Source of the DNA: an uncultured Lachnospiraceae bacterium
GTDB taxonomy: Bacteria; Bacillota; Clostridia; Lachnospirales; Lachnospiraceae
Length of the DNA stretch: 64,000 nucleotides
Direction of reading: 5' to 3'
Assembly: GCA_934320895.1 (NCBI GenBank)
Contig: CAKRFY010000004.1
Span: 1 to 64,000, forward strand
In this document: one piece after another, positions 1-8,151 of the stretch
Position numbering within the stretch: the first letter of the stretch is position 1
How the letters are laid out: each line of letters begins with the position of its first letter
The notes under the pieces: model-generated
What the model was told of the DNA's origin: nothing
Database searches by the model: none
The model's input: the letters and a program-made list of their open reading frames with translations, nothing else
Translations under genes and position numbers: made by a program

Positions 1-105
1 ATTTCTGAAATGAAATATACAAAAGCTGCAAAGCAGCGACTGACAGCTCGCTGGCAGGTTTATGAATGTAAGAAATGCAAGGCTGAACTGTTACGACGAT
101 TTTAA
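1..105 (+). CDS. 3' end of a possible + strand gene, cut by the window edge
   Basis: An open frame with no start in the window runs from base 1 to a TAA at 103-105 and gives 34 residues ending in ECKKCKAELLRRF. It is basic and carries one CxxC pair, as in small zinc-ribbon proteins, but no family can be named from so little. Bases 63-94 are an exact inverted copy of 5258-5289, so the tail may be a repeat rather than a conserved protein end. A bidirectional hairpin terminator follows at 132-157. Whether this frame is translated cannot be decided here. Confidence 0.3.
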   Translation: MSEMKYTKAAKQRLTARWQVYECKKCKAELLRRF

Positions 106-131
106 CCGTTTGTAAAACATATTCAACGAAA

Positions 132-157
132 AAGAGCAAAACAAGTGTTTTGCTCTT
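132..157. terminator. Bidirectional intrinsic terminator
   Basis: AAGAGCAAAAC (132-142) pairs perfectly with GTTTTGCTCTT (147-157) around a 4-nt loop. On the minus strand it is followed by TTTTTC. It closes the ABC transporter operon whose last gene ends at 173 and may also stop transcription from the left. Confidence 0.85.
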
Positions 158-172
158 CAAGAATTGTCTGCA

Positions 173-2593
173 TTATTTCAGGTCGAGTGCAGCAGGTGGT
201 TTTGCAAGTATTGATTTTACCGGCAGTATGCAGATAATGGCATATACCAGATAGTTGCACAAAAGCAGTCCCACAACTGCCCACCACGGGAAGATAACAC
301 CGGCATTTAACGACGGTGCAAAGCTTATCAGCTTGATGATACCTGCCGTGACAAGTACCGCCGGAAGTGTCGTAACTGATGCCATTGCATATATTTCCAA
401 TATAAATGCCGATATTATACTTTTGTTAGATATTCCAAACATTCTGTAAACAGTCAGCTCCTCGCTTCTCAACATTGCATTTGATTTTATCATAAAATAT
501 ATCATTATCAATGAAATAACTGCCGCTGCAATCATGATGACATTTCCTGATACTGAAACAGTTGAATATTGCTCAAGATATTCCTTTATCTGGTCATCAT
601 GCGGCACGGTCATTACAGGCTCAAATTTTTCCAGATATTTTGAACTTATTTTTTTGTAATATTTCTTTGTCTCAGGAATATTATCCGTGTACGAATAGCA
701 GGCACTATCCATATATATCTGTTCACACATAAGCATTTTGCAGCCCTTATCAGACATCACATAATCGACACCAAGACCGTCCGGAAATGTGCCCTTGATA
801 ACATAATCACCATCAAGATTCGCCTGATCTCCTATCTTATATCCTTCACTATCCGCAAATCCCTTTCTTATAAGAACCTCGTTATCTTTAAGCTTAACCT
901 TTTTATATCCCTTAACATTTTCCCTGTTAAATTCTTCATCACTTTCAACCAGAGTAGTATTTTCCATAAGAGAAAGTATTACATTCGGACTGCAGTAAAC
1001 AGACGGCTCACCCATATCACTTATTCCAACAACCTTGTATTTTACAGTTGCATCACTTCCGTGGAGTTTTGCACCGACATATGACTCATATCCGTCATAC
1101 ATAAGCGAAACTGCACTTGTGTATTCTGTAACTTTATCAATAAGCTGTTTATCGAGAACTACTTCATTTCTCTTTTCAGGCATTCTTCCATATAACAGTT
1201 TATTTTTGTCAAGATGCTCATATGGTATATATGAAAAATCTGACAGACTAATATCCTGACTTTTAATCTGTGTAAAGGTTCTTCCCTCAATATACATACC
1301 TGATGTATTTTGACATATTATATCACCATATTTTTTATTATTTAAATATTTGTTTATAAACTCATGCATATCCATATGTTCATCTTCGTTAAATATATCA
1401 GTGTTTTCTAAATTTACTTTAAGACAGTGTGAATCAGCAGTAACTATTGCCGCCTCGTCAATAACTTTATCATTTACATATTTTGCCGTTGTGATAGAAA
1501 GAAGTATAGCCGACACAAGAAGTATTATCACCATAAACCTCTGTTTCTTTCCTAGTGCCGCAATATTTGCCATCGCCATATGCCATATCTCCCTGAATGG
1601 AAGCCCTGCATTTTTCTTTTCGTCAAGCCTTGAAAGATTATATTCAAAATTATCAACATCTTGTGCATCAAGTGACGGTCTTTCCTCGTCAAGTATCTGG
1701 ACACCGTTTTCGGCATTTGCAATGACAAGGTCATTTTCCGAGAGATTTTGTATATACAGCTTTCCATCTTTGAACACAAAATTAAGCCTGATCTTTTCAG
1801 GAATATCATCCTTTTTGTGATAAAGTTTAAATTCGGCATATTTATCATCAATAATTTCCTGTTCATATTCCTTAAGATAAATATTTGAATCATCACTTCT
1901 CTCATATGCTGTCGCATTATTTACTTTATCACTTACTATTTTTCCGTCTGATACCTGTATTATCCTGTCAGCAAAGAATTTTGCAATTCTTTTTTCGTGC
2001 GTTACAACGATAACAAGACACTCTTTTGAGATATTTTTAAGTATCATCATCGTTTTTAATGTATTTTCTTCATCGAGGTTTCCCGTAGGCTCATCTGCAA
2101 GTATTATATTCGGAGCTTTTACAAGTGCTCTCGCTATTGATACACGCTGCTGCTGTCCTCCTGAAAGCTTTGATACTACTTTTTTCTTATATTTAAGAAT
2201 ACCCAGCATATCAAGGATATAATCAACCCTCTCGTTTTTCTCCTCCTCAGTAAGGTCATATCTGTTCAGTGCAAGTTTAACATTATAGCCGACCGTGTAA
2301 TCTTTAAGGATATAATAATTCTGGAATATGTAGCCGAAATGTTCATTTCTTATGGCATCAGTCAGTTTAGGAGAATAACCTGTCAACTTAGTGCCGTTTA
2401 TCTCTATAGAACCGCCGGAAAAATCATCAAGACCACCTATGGCATTTAATAAAGTCGTCTTTCCTGAGCCACTCTCTCCAAGAATACACACAAGCCCCGT
2501 ATTTCCAAACTCGAGGTTTACATCATTTAAAGCACACTGTTCGCTCTTTTTACCTTTATTATAATATTTATCCAAATTATTTATACGAATCAT
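173..2593 (-). CDS. ABC transporter, fused ATPase and FtsX/MacB-type permease (second of pair)
   Basis: 806 aa. The N-terminal ATPase domain has Walker [10 protein letters not shown] at about 39-47, signature [15 protein letters not shown] and Walker [10 protein letters not shown]. An acidic linker follows, then one membrane span near 355-375, a large extracytoplasmic domain (about 380-680) and three C-terminal spans. This is the MacB/FtsX topology used for extruding peptides, antibiotics or lipoprotein-like substrates, or for mechanotransmission, rather than for solute uptake. It overlaps the upstream ABC gene by ATGA, so the two are translationally coupled and probably form a heterodimer. 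No histidine kinase/response regulator pair of the BceRS type sits beside them. Substrate unknown. Confidence 0.85.
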   Translation of the reverse strand: MIRINNLDKYYNKGKKSEQCALNDVNLEFGNTGLVCILGESGSGKTTLLNAIGGLDDFSGGSIEINGTKLTGYSPKLTDAIRNEHFGYIFQNYYILKDYTVGYNVKLALNRYDLTEEEKNERVDYILDMLGILKYKKKVVSKLSGGQQQRVSIARALVKAPNIILADEPTGNLDEENTLKTMMILKNISKECLVIVVTHEKRIAKFFADRIIQVSDGKIVSDKVNNATAYERSDDSNIYLKEYEQEIIDDKYAEFKLYHKKDDIPEKIRLNFVFKDGKLYIQNLSENDLVIANAENGVQILDEERPSLDAQDVDNFEYNLSRLDEKKNAGLPFREIWHMAMANIAALGKKQRFMVIILLVSAILLSITTAKYVNDKVIDEAAIVTADSHCLKVNLENTDIFNEDEHMDMHEFINKYLNNKKYGDIICQNTSGMYIEGRTFTQIKSQDISLSDFSYIPYEHLDKNKLLYGRMPEKRNEVVLDKQLIDKVTEYTSAVSLMYDGYESYVGAKLHGSDATVKYKVVGISDMGEPSVYCSPNVILSLMENTTLVESDEEFNRENVKGYKKVKLKDNEVLIRKGFADSEGYKIGDQANLDGDYVIKGTFPDGLGVDYVMSDKGCKMLMCEQIYMDSACYSYTDNIPETKKYYKKISSKYLEKFEPVMTVPHDDQIKEYLEQYSTVSVSGNVIMIAAAVISLIMIYFMIKSNAMLRSEELTVYRMFGISNKSIISAFILEIYAMASVTTLPAVLVTAGIIKLISFAPSLNAGVIFPWWAVVGLLLCNYLVYAIICILPVKSILAKPPAALDLK

Positions 2594-4893
2594 TGATGAA
2601 ACCTCCTTTTAACATAGTGATTAAAGCCCATAGCCGTCACTGCACATAATAATATATTGTATAGAACAAAACATATATACGTTCCAAATCTGTAATACCA
2701 TGTAATATCAGTAATAAAACCTACTCCTGCCAGTCTCAATATAAAAGCAAGCACAAGTGCAACAACCATTGCGATAACACAGTATATCGCAAGCTCTATA
2801 TAATTGATACGCCTTAACACACCTTTTTTCATGCCTATAAATCTAAACACGATATATTCTTTTACATTGAGAGTCATCATCGCACGCAATATTAAAAATC
2901 CTGCTATGAACATAACCACAAGACCTGCCGTGCAGATTCCTATTATAACTAAACGCTGCTGTTCTTTCGTGTCACTCTTAGATGTTGCTCCTGCTCTGTA
3001 AGTGCTCACTGCATAATATCCGCTTTTTTCAAGTTTCTTTAAAATATAATCTGTCTTTGCGTAATTTGCAATATACACGGATGCCTGGAGATATTTAGGA
3101 CTATAATATTTATAGAAAAACTCCCTGCTTACTTCCATGAAATTTCTGCTGTCCTCATTTTTTTTAGAAAGCACTTCCATTTCTTCCTCAATATAATCAC
3201 CATCCGCCTTACCGTTCTCATCAAGCTTCTGAATTCTCAATTTATGCTTTCCGTCTCCCGGATAATCTCCATTTAAGTTTTTCGATAAAGTCACTTCATT
3301 TCCCTTAAGTTCATTGCTTATAACCGGTATAAATTTTCTTTTTGCCTTATAATCTCCCATCGAAACATCATAATCATAAAGTAGTCTGAAGTCACTTGAA
3401 TCAAGGTTCATGGAAAGCATATTGCACAGTTCTTTCGTAAAATATACCTGAGTTGTCTTTTTCTTTAAAATACCTGTAACCTTAACCGTACATTTGATAT
3501 AATCGTCTCCATCCCAGATATTATAAGCGGAGAAATAACAATCCATTTCTTTGCCTATAAGCTTATCGTCATCAGAATACATGACTACCTCATCCATTTT
3601 TTTAGGAAGCTCTCCTTTTTTGAGATCATCTTTAGTTATACAGTCAGTAGATAACATAAATTTATCATCTTTCAAAAATGCAGGTGTAGCTGAACCTTGG
3701 ATCTCACGCTGTGTTATCTGCATACCATATTGCATTTCATAATCCCTGTCCTCAATTATGTAATAATTTATATCGTTTGCATAATCACACGAATCCACAT
3801 TTTCTACATATCTTATCTTTTTTATCTGCTTTATATCATCAGCAGTTATCTTCTTACCGTTTTTCTTTTTGACAGATATTCTCTTGTCGCTCTGTCTTGC
3901 AAATGCAAGTCCGTCATAATTTTTTGTGCATATGTCATCACTCTTTAAATTAAGCTCACCTATAAGTACAAATGAAACGGCACTTACCACAATAAGGAAT
4001 AATGTAAACAGCATAGCTTTTGCACGCTGTGTTTTTAAATTAAGCATTACAAAAAACTTTGCATACCATGTATCAGTATATTTAGCTGCTTCGTCACTTT
4101 CTGCTGTTTCCTTTTTTCCGTTTTTTTCCGTACTGACGCTGCTGCTTACAACTTCGCCTGTATCAGCCGTACCTGCTTTTTCATCAGATTTGTTTTCTTT
4201 GCTTTCCCGAACCTGTATATCAGAAATAATAACTCCCTCGTGAAGCCTTATCTTTCTTGTCACATAAGGCTCAACCTGCTCATAATTGTGAGTTACCATT
4301 ATAACAAGACATTCTTTGGATATTTCTTTTAACAGTTTAACTATCGAAAGTCCTGTCTCACTGTCTAGGTTTCCGGTCGGCTCATCGGCAAGTATCACTC
4401 CTGTCTGTTTTGCCAGTGCTCTCGCAATGGATAATCTCTGTTTCTGGCCGCTTGAAAGTTCATTTGCAGGATGCGTTTCATATCCTTTAAGACCAACCTT
4501 TTCTATATAGGTCATCGCCAGACTCTCTGCTTCTTCTTTGCTCTTTCCCATCGCAAAAAGACCGCTCACGATATTGTCAAGCACCGTATAATGTCCTATA
4601 AGACTGTAATCCTGAAAAATATAGCCGACTTTTCTTCTTCTGTATTCTTCCCAGTCTGCATCGTCATACTGAAATGTAGGCTCACCGTCAACATACATCT
4701 CACCGTCATCATAACCTGTCATTCCTCCGATAACATTAAGAAGCGTGGACTTACCTCCACCGCTCTCGCCCGTTATCGCAACGAACTCGCCAAAATAAAA
4801 ATCAAGATTTATCTTGTGAAGTGCCTGAGTAACTTCATTCTCAGAAATATAACTCTTGCTCACACCCGCAAGACTGATTTTAGCTTTGCTCAT
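2590..4893 (-). CDS. ABC transporter, fused ATPase and FtsX/MacB-type permease (first of pair)
   Basis: 767 aa. Walker A GESGGGKST at about 42-50, an LSSGQKQRLSIARALA signature (LSSGQ instead of LSGGQ) and ADEPTGNLD Walker B make up the N-terminal ATPase. A Lys/Glu/Ser-rich linker (about 230-275) leads to a first membrane span near 290-312, an extracytoplasmic region with many charged residues, and three C-terminal spans. The start is well supported by AGAAGGAGAGAAAAT before ATG. It is the first gene of the two-gene operon and lies 34 nt behind a strong palindrome (4927-4958) that is likely to control it. Same architecture as its partner, but the two are clearly diverged rather than a recent duplication. 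Confidence 0.85.
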   Translation of the reverse strand: MSKAKISLAGVSKSYISENEVTQALHKINLDFYFGEFVAITGESGGGKSTLLNVIGGMTGYDDGEMYVDGEPTFQYDDADWEEYRRRKVGYIFQDYSLIGHYTVLDNIVSGLFAMGKSKEEAESLAMTYIEKVGLKGYETHPANELSSGQKQRLSIARALAKQTGVILADEPTGNLDSETGLSIVKLLKEISKECLVIMVTHNYEQVEPYVTRKIRLHEGVIISDIQVRESKENKSDEKAGTADTGEVVSSSVSTEKNGKKETAESDEAAKYTDTWYAKFFVMLNLKTQRAKAMLFTLFLIVVSAVSFVLIGELNLKSDDICTKNYDGLAFARQSDKRISVKKKNGKKITADDIKQIKKIRYVENVDSCDYANDINYYIIEDRDYEMQYGMQITQREIQGSATPAFLKDDKFMLSTDCITKDDLKKGELPKKMDEVVMYSDDDKLIGKEMDCYFSAYNIWDGDDYIKCTVKVTGILKKKTTQVYFTKELCNMLSMNLDSSDFRLLYDYDVSMGDYKAKRKFIPVISNELKGNEVTLSKNLNGDYPGDGKHKLRIQKLDENGKADGDYIEEEMEVLSKKNEDSRNFMEVSREFFYKYYSPKYLQASVYIANYAKTDYILKKLEKSGYYAVSTYRAGATSKSDTKEQQRLVIIGICTAGLVVMFIAGFLILRAMMTLNVKEYIVFRFIGMKKGVLRRINYIELAIYCVIAMVVALVLAFILRLAGVGFITDITWYYRFGTYICFVLYNILLCAVTAMGFNHYVKRRFHQ

Positions 4894-4926
4894 ATTTTCT
4901 CTCCTTCTCTTTTATCAAATTATATA

Positions 4927-4958
4927 TCAGATTTTGTATATTTTATACAAATATCTGA
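4927..4958. promoter_or_regulatory. Palindromic operator or hairpin ahead of the ABC operon
   Basis: TTGTATA (4934-4940), TTT, TATACAA (4944-4950) form a perfect inverted repeat, extended outward by TCAGAT (4927-4932) and ATCTGA (4953-4958). It lies 34-65 nt upstream of the ABC start codon. Dyads of this size are typical repressor sites; the regulator is not identified. Confidence 0.55.
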
Positions 4959-5107
4959 GTATTTAATTCACAAATACATAAAATATTTTACCATATTTTT
5001 TTAATGATTTCATCAATTATTTTAAATTTTCATAAACAAATCTATGCTTTTTCACATATTTTTCACATATTTCACAATATCAAAAACTATTTTAATCAAA
5101 TATAATT

Positions 5108-5191
5108 AAAAAAAACAGTTAAAATCAAATTTTCGGTATTCACTCCATATATCAAATATATGAAACCAGAATCTCCAATTCTAACTGTTTT
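5108..5191 (-). terminator. Branched hairpin ending in a U run, between the GntR gene and the ABC operon
   Basis: Read on the minus strand, AAAACAGTTA (5191-5182) pairs with TAACTGTTTT (5121-5112), and the 3' arm runs into eight T residues. Inside are two more hairpins: AGAAT/ATTCT with a 5-nt loop (5168-5182), and GGT/ACC enclosing CATATAT/ATATATG (5135-5167). It either terminates the GntR operon or acts as a structured leader or attenuator for the ABC operon 220 nt downstream. Confidence 0.6.
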
Positions 5192-5257
5192 ATTTACAAA
5201 TCATTTATATCTCTGTTTAATTTTCACATTCAGCCACACTAATATTACTATTCAAGT

Positions 5258-5289
5258 GTAACAGTTCAGCCTTGCATTTCTTACATTCA
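5258..5289 (-). repeat. Copy B of a dispersed 3'-end repeat (core GGCTGAACTGTTAC)
   Basis: Exact 32-nt match, inverted, to bases 63-94. The 14-nt core GGCTGAACTGTTAC recurs at 7962 and 19121. All three minus-strand copies sit just behind a stop codon (here the GntR gene). The copy lies in a short open frame starting near 5326 that ends with ECKKCKAELL and a 15-residue tail; there is no convincing ribosome site. Confidence 0.6.
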
Positions 5290-5310
5290 AGTTCTCTTTT
5301 AACAAATATT

Positions 5311-6000
5311 TTATTGACTATCATTTTTCAGTAGTCTGTCAATAATATCATAATGCATATCAATAGCGTACATACATAAATCTCTTTTATTCTCTACAAG
5401 TCCGCTGAATATAAGTGAATGGCTTTTCAATAATTTTTTGTAATCCTCTGCATCTGACTTTTCCAGCACTTTATTTATCCACTCTCTGTAAACACCTATA
5501 ACAGCATCCATTATCGTTATCCAGAATGAATTATCAGTTGCAAGCATCAGATTTTTATGAAAATCTTCATCCAGCATGGCAATCTCATCATTTCCGGCAA
5601 TCTCCATTTTTTCAAGGATAAGCTGCATTGTAACCCTCCACTTTTCCTGTGTACCTTTATCAAACACTGCCATACACACCATCTTGTCCATATATCTTCT
5701 AAACGAACATATTTCTTCTTTTGTGGTGCTGTCAATAGTGAGCATTATGCGTATCATTTCCTGTATCGCACCAACAGAATTTTTTGAAACATAATTTCCG
5801 GAGCCCTGCCTCCTCTCAATAATGCCCATTCCATTAAGCATACTTAAAGCTTCTCTGATTGAATTTCTGCTTATTGATAACTTCTGTGCGATAACTCTTT
5901 CAGCGGGGAGTCTGTCCCCGACTTTTAATATATTTTCCTGCAAAAGACCACATATATATTCTATTACTTTTTTATATTCCTGTTTATTTGTCTCCTGCAT
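5311..6000 (-). CDS. FadR-subfamily GntR transcriptional regulator
   Basis: 229 aa from the ATG at 6000, which follows AAAGGATGGGGT; the open frame can extend six codons further, but those codons are the ribosome site. The N-terminal winged helix (about 1-70) contains LPAERVIAQKLSISRNSIREAL, and the C-terminal all-helical FCD-type ligand domain (about 85-225) has D, H and H positions (DEDFHKNL, H in SHSL, MHYDII) of the kind that bind a metal and a carboxylate. This subfamily includes PdhR, LldR and FadR. The start overlaps the end of the kinase-like gene by 17 nt, so it is the last gene of the cidA-lrgB operon. The PdhR-like palindrome at that operon's promoter suggests autoregulation. Confidence 0.85.
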   Translation of the reverse strand: MQETNKQEYKKVIEYICGLLQENILKVGDRLPAERVIAQKLSISRNSIREALSMLNGMGIIERRQGSGNYVSKNSVGAIQEMIRIMLTIDSTTKEEICSFRRYMDKMVCMAVFDKGTQEKWRVTMQLILEKMEIAGNDEIAMLDEDFHKNLMLATDNSFWITIMDAVIGVYREWINKVLEKSDAEDYKKLLKSHSLIFSGLVENKRDLCMYAIDMHYDIIDRLLKNDSQ

Positions 6001-6562
6001 ACCCCATCCTTTCCACATAAAGTTCTACCATAGCCACTACCCCGTCAACACCAAGTTTTGTCACATCAAGACAAAGGTCATAGTTTCCTGAATATCCCCA
6101 GGTTGTCCCTGCGTAAAAACTCTGATAATTTGACCTTCTCTCATCAGTTTCATCCACAAGATTTTCCGCTTTTCTCTCTGATATACCATGTTTTTTCTGT
6201 ATATAATTTACTCTGCTTTTTTTATCACCGCTTATAAAAAGTCTTATTACATCTTTTCTGTCCTTAAATGCCTCATTTGATGCCCTGCCTATGACAATGA
6301 AAGACTTTTCCTTAAGCAGCATTTCAAAAGCTTTCTTTGGCGTATCATATGTAGACACACTCTCTTCTAAAGCTATCGAATATATAAGTGAATTAACAGG
6401 TTTTTCAGCAAAAAAGTTCGGATATCTGTCATATGCACCGCTTTTTATTGCCAACTCCTTTATCCCCTTTTTGTCATAAAAGGGAATATTAAATTTTTTG
6501 GCAAGTGCCCTGCCTACAGTATCACCCTTACATCCACATTCTCTCCCTATAGTTATTATCAT
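5984..6562 (-). CDS. Cytidylate-kinase-like family protein
   Basis: 192 aa. It opens with IITIGRECGCKGDTVGRALA, the altered P-loop of the cytidylate-kinase-like (AAA-type NMP kinase) family, followed by FYDKKGI, a VIGRAS element and an RVNYIQKKHGIS lid-like segment. Proteins of this family in Clostridia are not the essential Cmk and have no proven substrate. Good ribosome site GGGAGGGAAAGAGAT. It lies between lrgB (124-nt gap) and the GntR gene (overlap), which suggests a signalling or regulatory role in that operon rather than nucleotide salvage; that is inference. Confidence 0.75.
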   Translation of the reverse strand: MIITIGRECGCKGDTVGRALAKKFNIPFYDKKGIKELAIKSGAYDRYPNFFAEKPVNSLIYSIALEESVSTYDTPKKAFEMLLKEKSFIVIGRASNEAFKDRKDVIRLFISGDKKSRVNYIQKKHGISERKAENLVDETDERRSNYQSFYAGTTWGYSGNYDLCLDVTKLGVDGVVAMVELYVERMGYAGDK

Positions 6563-6633
6563 ATCTCTTTCCCTCCCGTCTTTAAATATACAAAGTTATT
6601 GTTATCTTATTGTCTGCCGCCTGCTTGATAGTG

Positions 6634-6670
6634 TTAATCCCCATTTCTGCACACATTTTTTTGTGCATAA
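6634..6670 (-). repeat. Copy 1 of a hairpin plus GCAGAAATGGGGATTAA element
   Basis: On the minus strand TGCACA, an A-rich loop and TGTGTGCA form a hairpin that runs straight into GCAGAAATGGGGATTAA. Related blocks occur upstream of the hybrid kinase (16944-17009) and hisA (53638-53675). Here it sits in the gap between lrgB and the kinase-like gene, about 70-110 nt before the latter's start. Confidence 0.5.
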
Positions 6671-6686
6671 TGTGAGATATAATACA

Positions 6687-7391
6687 CTATATAAAATTGG
6701 CAAAAATAGAAGCCCCTACAACGGTGATTATGCCTGCAACAGCAATAGAAAGACTGCTCATCGCTCCCTCTATCTCTCCCATTTCCATTGCCTTTGCCGT
6801 TCCTATGGCATGGGATGCTGAACCTATGGCAAGTCCTTTTGCTATCGGCTCTGTTATCCTAAATATCTTACATATAAAATCAGCAAGTATATTACCTAAA
6901 ACTCCCGTCACTATAATAACGGCTACCGTGATAGTCACATATCCGCCTAACTCCTCGGAAACTCCCATGCCTATAGCCGTTGTGATTGACTTTGGAAGCA
7001 TTGTGACATACTCTTTGTGTGACAATGACATTATTTTTGACAAAACAAACACTGTCACAAGGCTTGTCAGAACTCCCGACAGGATACCTGCGATAACGGC
7101 TTTCCAATGAGTTTTAAGAAGCTCTATCTGCTCGTACAGAGGAATGGCAAGACAGACCGTGGCAGGTGTCAGAAACCAGCTAAGATATGACGCACCCTTA
7201 TTGTAAGTGTCATAATCAACATCTGCTATTAGAAGGACTACTATGGTGACTGCGATAGATACCAGCAGAGGATTAAATATCCCAAGATGTGTCTTTCTTT
7301 TCAGGAACATACCGAGTGCGTATGCTAAAAGACTTAATGTAACTCCTGCAAATGCTGATATTTCAAAAAATTCATTTAATGTACTGCCCAT
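6687..7391 (-). CDS. lrgB: LrgB/CidB-family membrane protein
   Basis: 234 aa, very hydrophobic, with about seven membrane spans and the family segments FLTPATVCLAIPLYEQ, LPKSITTAIGMGVSEELGG and IGSASHAIGTAKAMEMGEIEGAMSSL. LrgB partners with LrgA/CidA. The pair was first described as holin-like, but in Bacillus subtilis (PftAB) and Streptococcus mutans it is implicated in pyruvate uptake. Start behind AAAGGAGGCTCATC. It is 12 nt downstream of cidA and is followed after 124 nt by the kinase-like and FadR-type genes. The operator at the cidA promoter supports a pyruvate or lactate link. Confidence 0.92.
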   Translation of the reverse strand: MGSTLNEFFEISAFAGVTLSLLAYALGMFLKRKTHLGIFNPLLVSIAVTIVVLLIADVDYDTYNKGASYLSWFLTPATVCLAIPLYEQIELLKTHWKAVIAGILSGVLTSLVTVFVLSKIMSLSHKEYVTMLPKSITTAIGMGVSEELGGYVTITVAVIIVTGVLGNILADFICKIFRITEPIAKGLAIGSASHAIGTAKAMEMGEIEGAMSSLSIAVAGIITVVGASIFANFI

Positions 7392-7403
7392 GATGAGCCT
7401 CCT

Positions 7404-7757
7404 TTATCTGTTCTTTTTAATCTTTATAAGAAATTGTGTGACGACACCGCTCACACCCATTACCGTAAATACGCATACGACCGTGATTATGCTCACCGGG
7501 ACAAGCACAGGTTTTAATACTCCCCATGATGCCATAAGACCCACACCTGCCGGTATAAACATAACAGGCATTGTGGCAATAAAAAATTTACCCGCCTCCC
7601 TGACGCTTTCAAGCCTGATAATTCCAGTCATAAGTCCGACAAACAATATGAGCATACCGTATATGCTCGCCGGTACAGGTAACGGAAGAAGATATTTTAA
7701 TATCTCACCTATCATTGAGATTGCAAGAATAATAAGAAATTGTTTTAAGTATTTCAT
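7404..7757 (-). CDS. cidA: CidA/LrgA-family membrane protein
   Basis: 117 aa, four membrane spans, with the family motif around LPLPVPASIYGMLILF and PAGVGLMASW. Two adjacent ATG codons follow AAAAGGAGCA; the second (7757) has the better spacing and is used. First gene of the cidA-lrgB-kinase-gntR operon. Together with LrgB it is expected to form the membrane complex (holin-like or pyruvate facilitator). Transcription starts from the TTGACA/TATAAT promoter at 7834-7861, which carries the 17-bp palindrome. Confidence 0.9.
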   Translation of the reverse strand: MKYLKQFLIILAISMIGEILKYLLPLPVPASIYGMLILFVGLMTGIIRLESVREAGKFFIATMPVMFIPAGVGLMASWGVLKPVLVPVSIITVVCVFTVMGVSGVVTQFLIKIKKNR

Positions 7758-7816
7758 CATTGCTCCTTTTCATTTATTATTTTTTCTGAATAATTTAGAA
7801 ATATTTAACCATTATA

Positions 7817-7833
7817 AATTGGTTCTACCAATT
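7817..7833. promoter_or_regulatory. PdhR/LldR-like operator of the cidA-lrgB operon
   Basis: AATTGGTTCTACCAATT is a perfect 7+3+7 dyad. It matches the ATTGGTNNNACCAAT consensus known for FadR-subfamily regulators such as PdhR and LldR. It directly abuts the -10 box, so binding would block transcription initiation. The operon's own last gene encodes a FadR-subfamily regulator. Confidence 0.75.
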
Positions 7834-7861
7834 ATTATATTCGTTTTTAATATTTTGTCAA
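7834..7861 (-). promoter_or_regulatory. Promoter of the cidA-lrgB operon
   Basis: On the minus strand, TTGACA (7861-7856), a 16-nt spacer and TATAAT (7839-7834) give two perfect sigma-A boxes, about 77 nt before the cidA start. Confidence 0.8.
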
Positions 7862-7914
7862 GAAAGAGCAAAAATTACTACAAAAAAATAGTTTACAAGA
7901 ATAAATTTCCATTC

Positions 7915-7949
7915 AAAAACCTTACCATGCTAAGCACAATAAGGTTTTT
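7915..7949. terminator. Terminator downstream of the chemoreceptor gene
   Basis: AAAAACCTTA (7915-7924) pairs with TAAGGTTTTT (7940-7949), flanked by T runs on both strands. It ends the FIST-chemoreceptor operon and separates it from the cidA promoter. Confidence 0.85.
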
Positions 7950-7961
7950 TTTAAATAAAAA

Positions 7962-8019
7962 GTAACAGTTCAGCCTCAAGTTCATCATCACAGGCAATAA
8001 AATTAATCTCACTCATTCA
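7962..8019 (-). repeat. Copy C of the GGCTGAACTGTTAC repeat, within a possible 21-codon ORF
   Basis: The core lies at 7975-7962. Read on the minus strand, GAGAGGAAAATGA precedes ATG (8019) and a 21-codon frame reading MSEINFIACDDELEAELL, plus three residues, to TAA. Of the four copies this one has the best ribosome site. It lies behind the chemoreceptor stop codon and ahead of the operon terminator. A small protein is possible but unproven. Confidence 0.45.
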
Positions 8020-8151
8020 TTTTCCTCTCTTTTTTATATCTTCTATCATAGCATATGGTGTTAAAAATGAATTTCCTTTACGAAATAGTAACTTGTCTTT
8101 CCTCAAATATATCAATTCGTTACAATAATAATATAAATTATGCGAAATCCA

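Noticed and set aside
173..4893. BceAB-type antibiotic detoxification module
   Set aside because: BceB-like permeases have ten spans and a separate ATPase; here each protein is an ATPase fused to a four-span FtsX/MacB permease, and no BceRS pair is adjacent.
6687..7757. Calling cidA-lrgB a holin/antiholin lysis module
   Set aside because: The name is historical. The regulator type and the PdhR-like operator favour metabolite transport, and there is no lytic enzyme or phage context.
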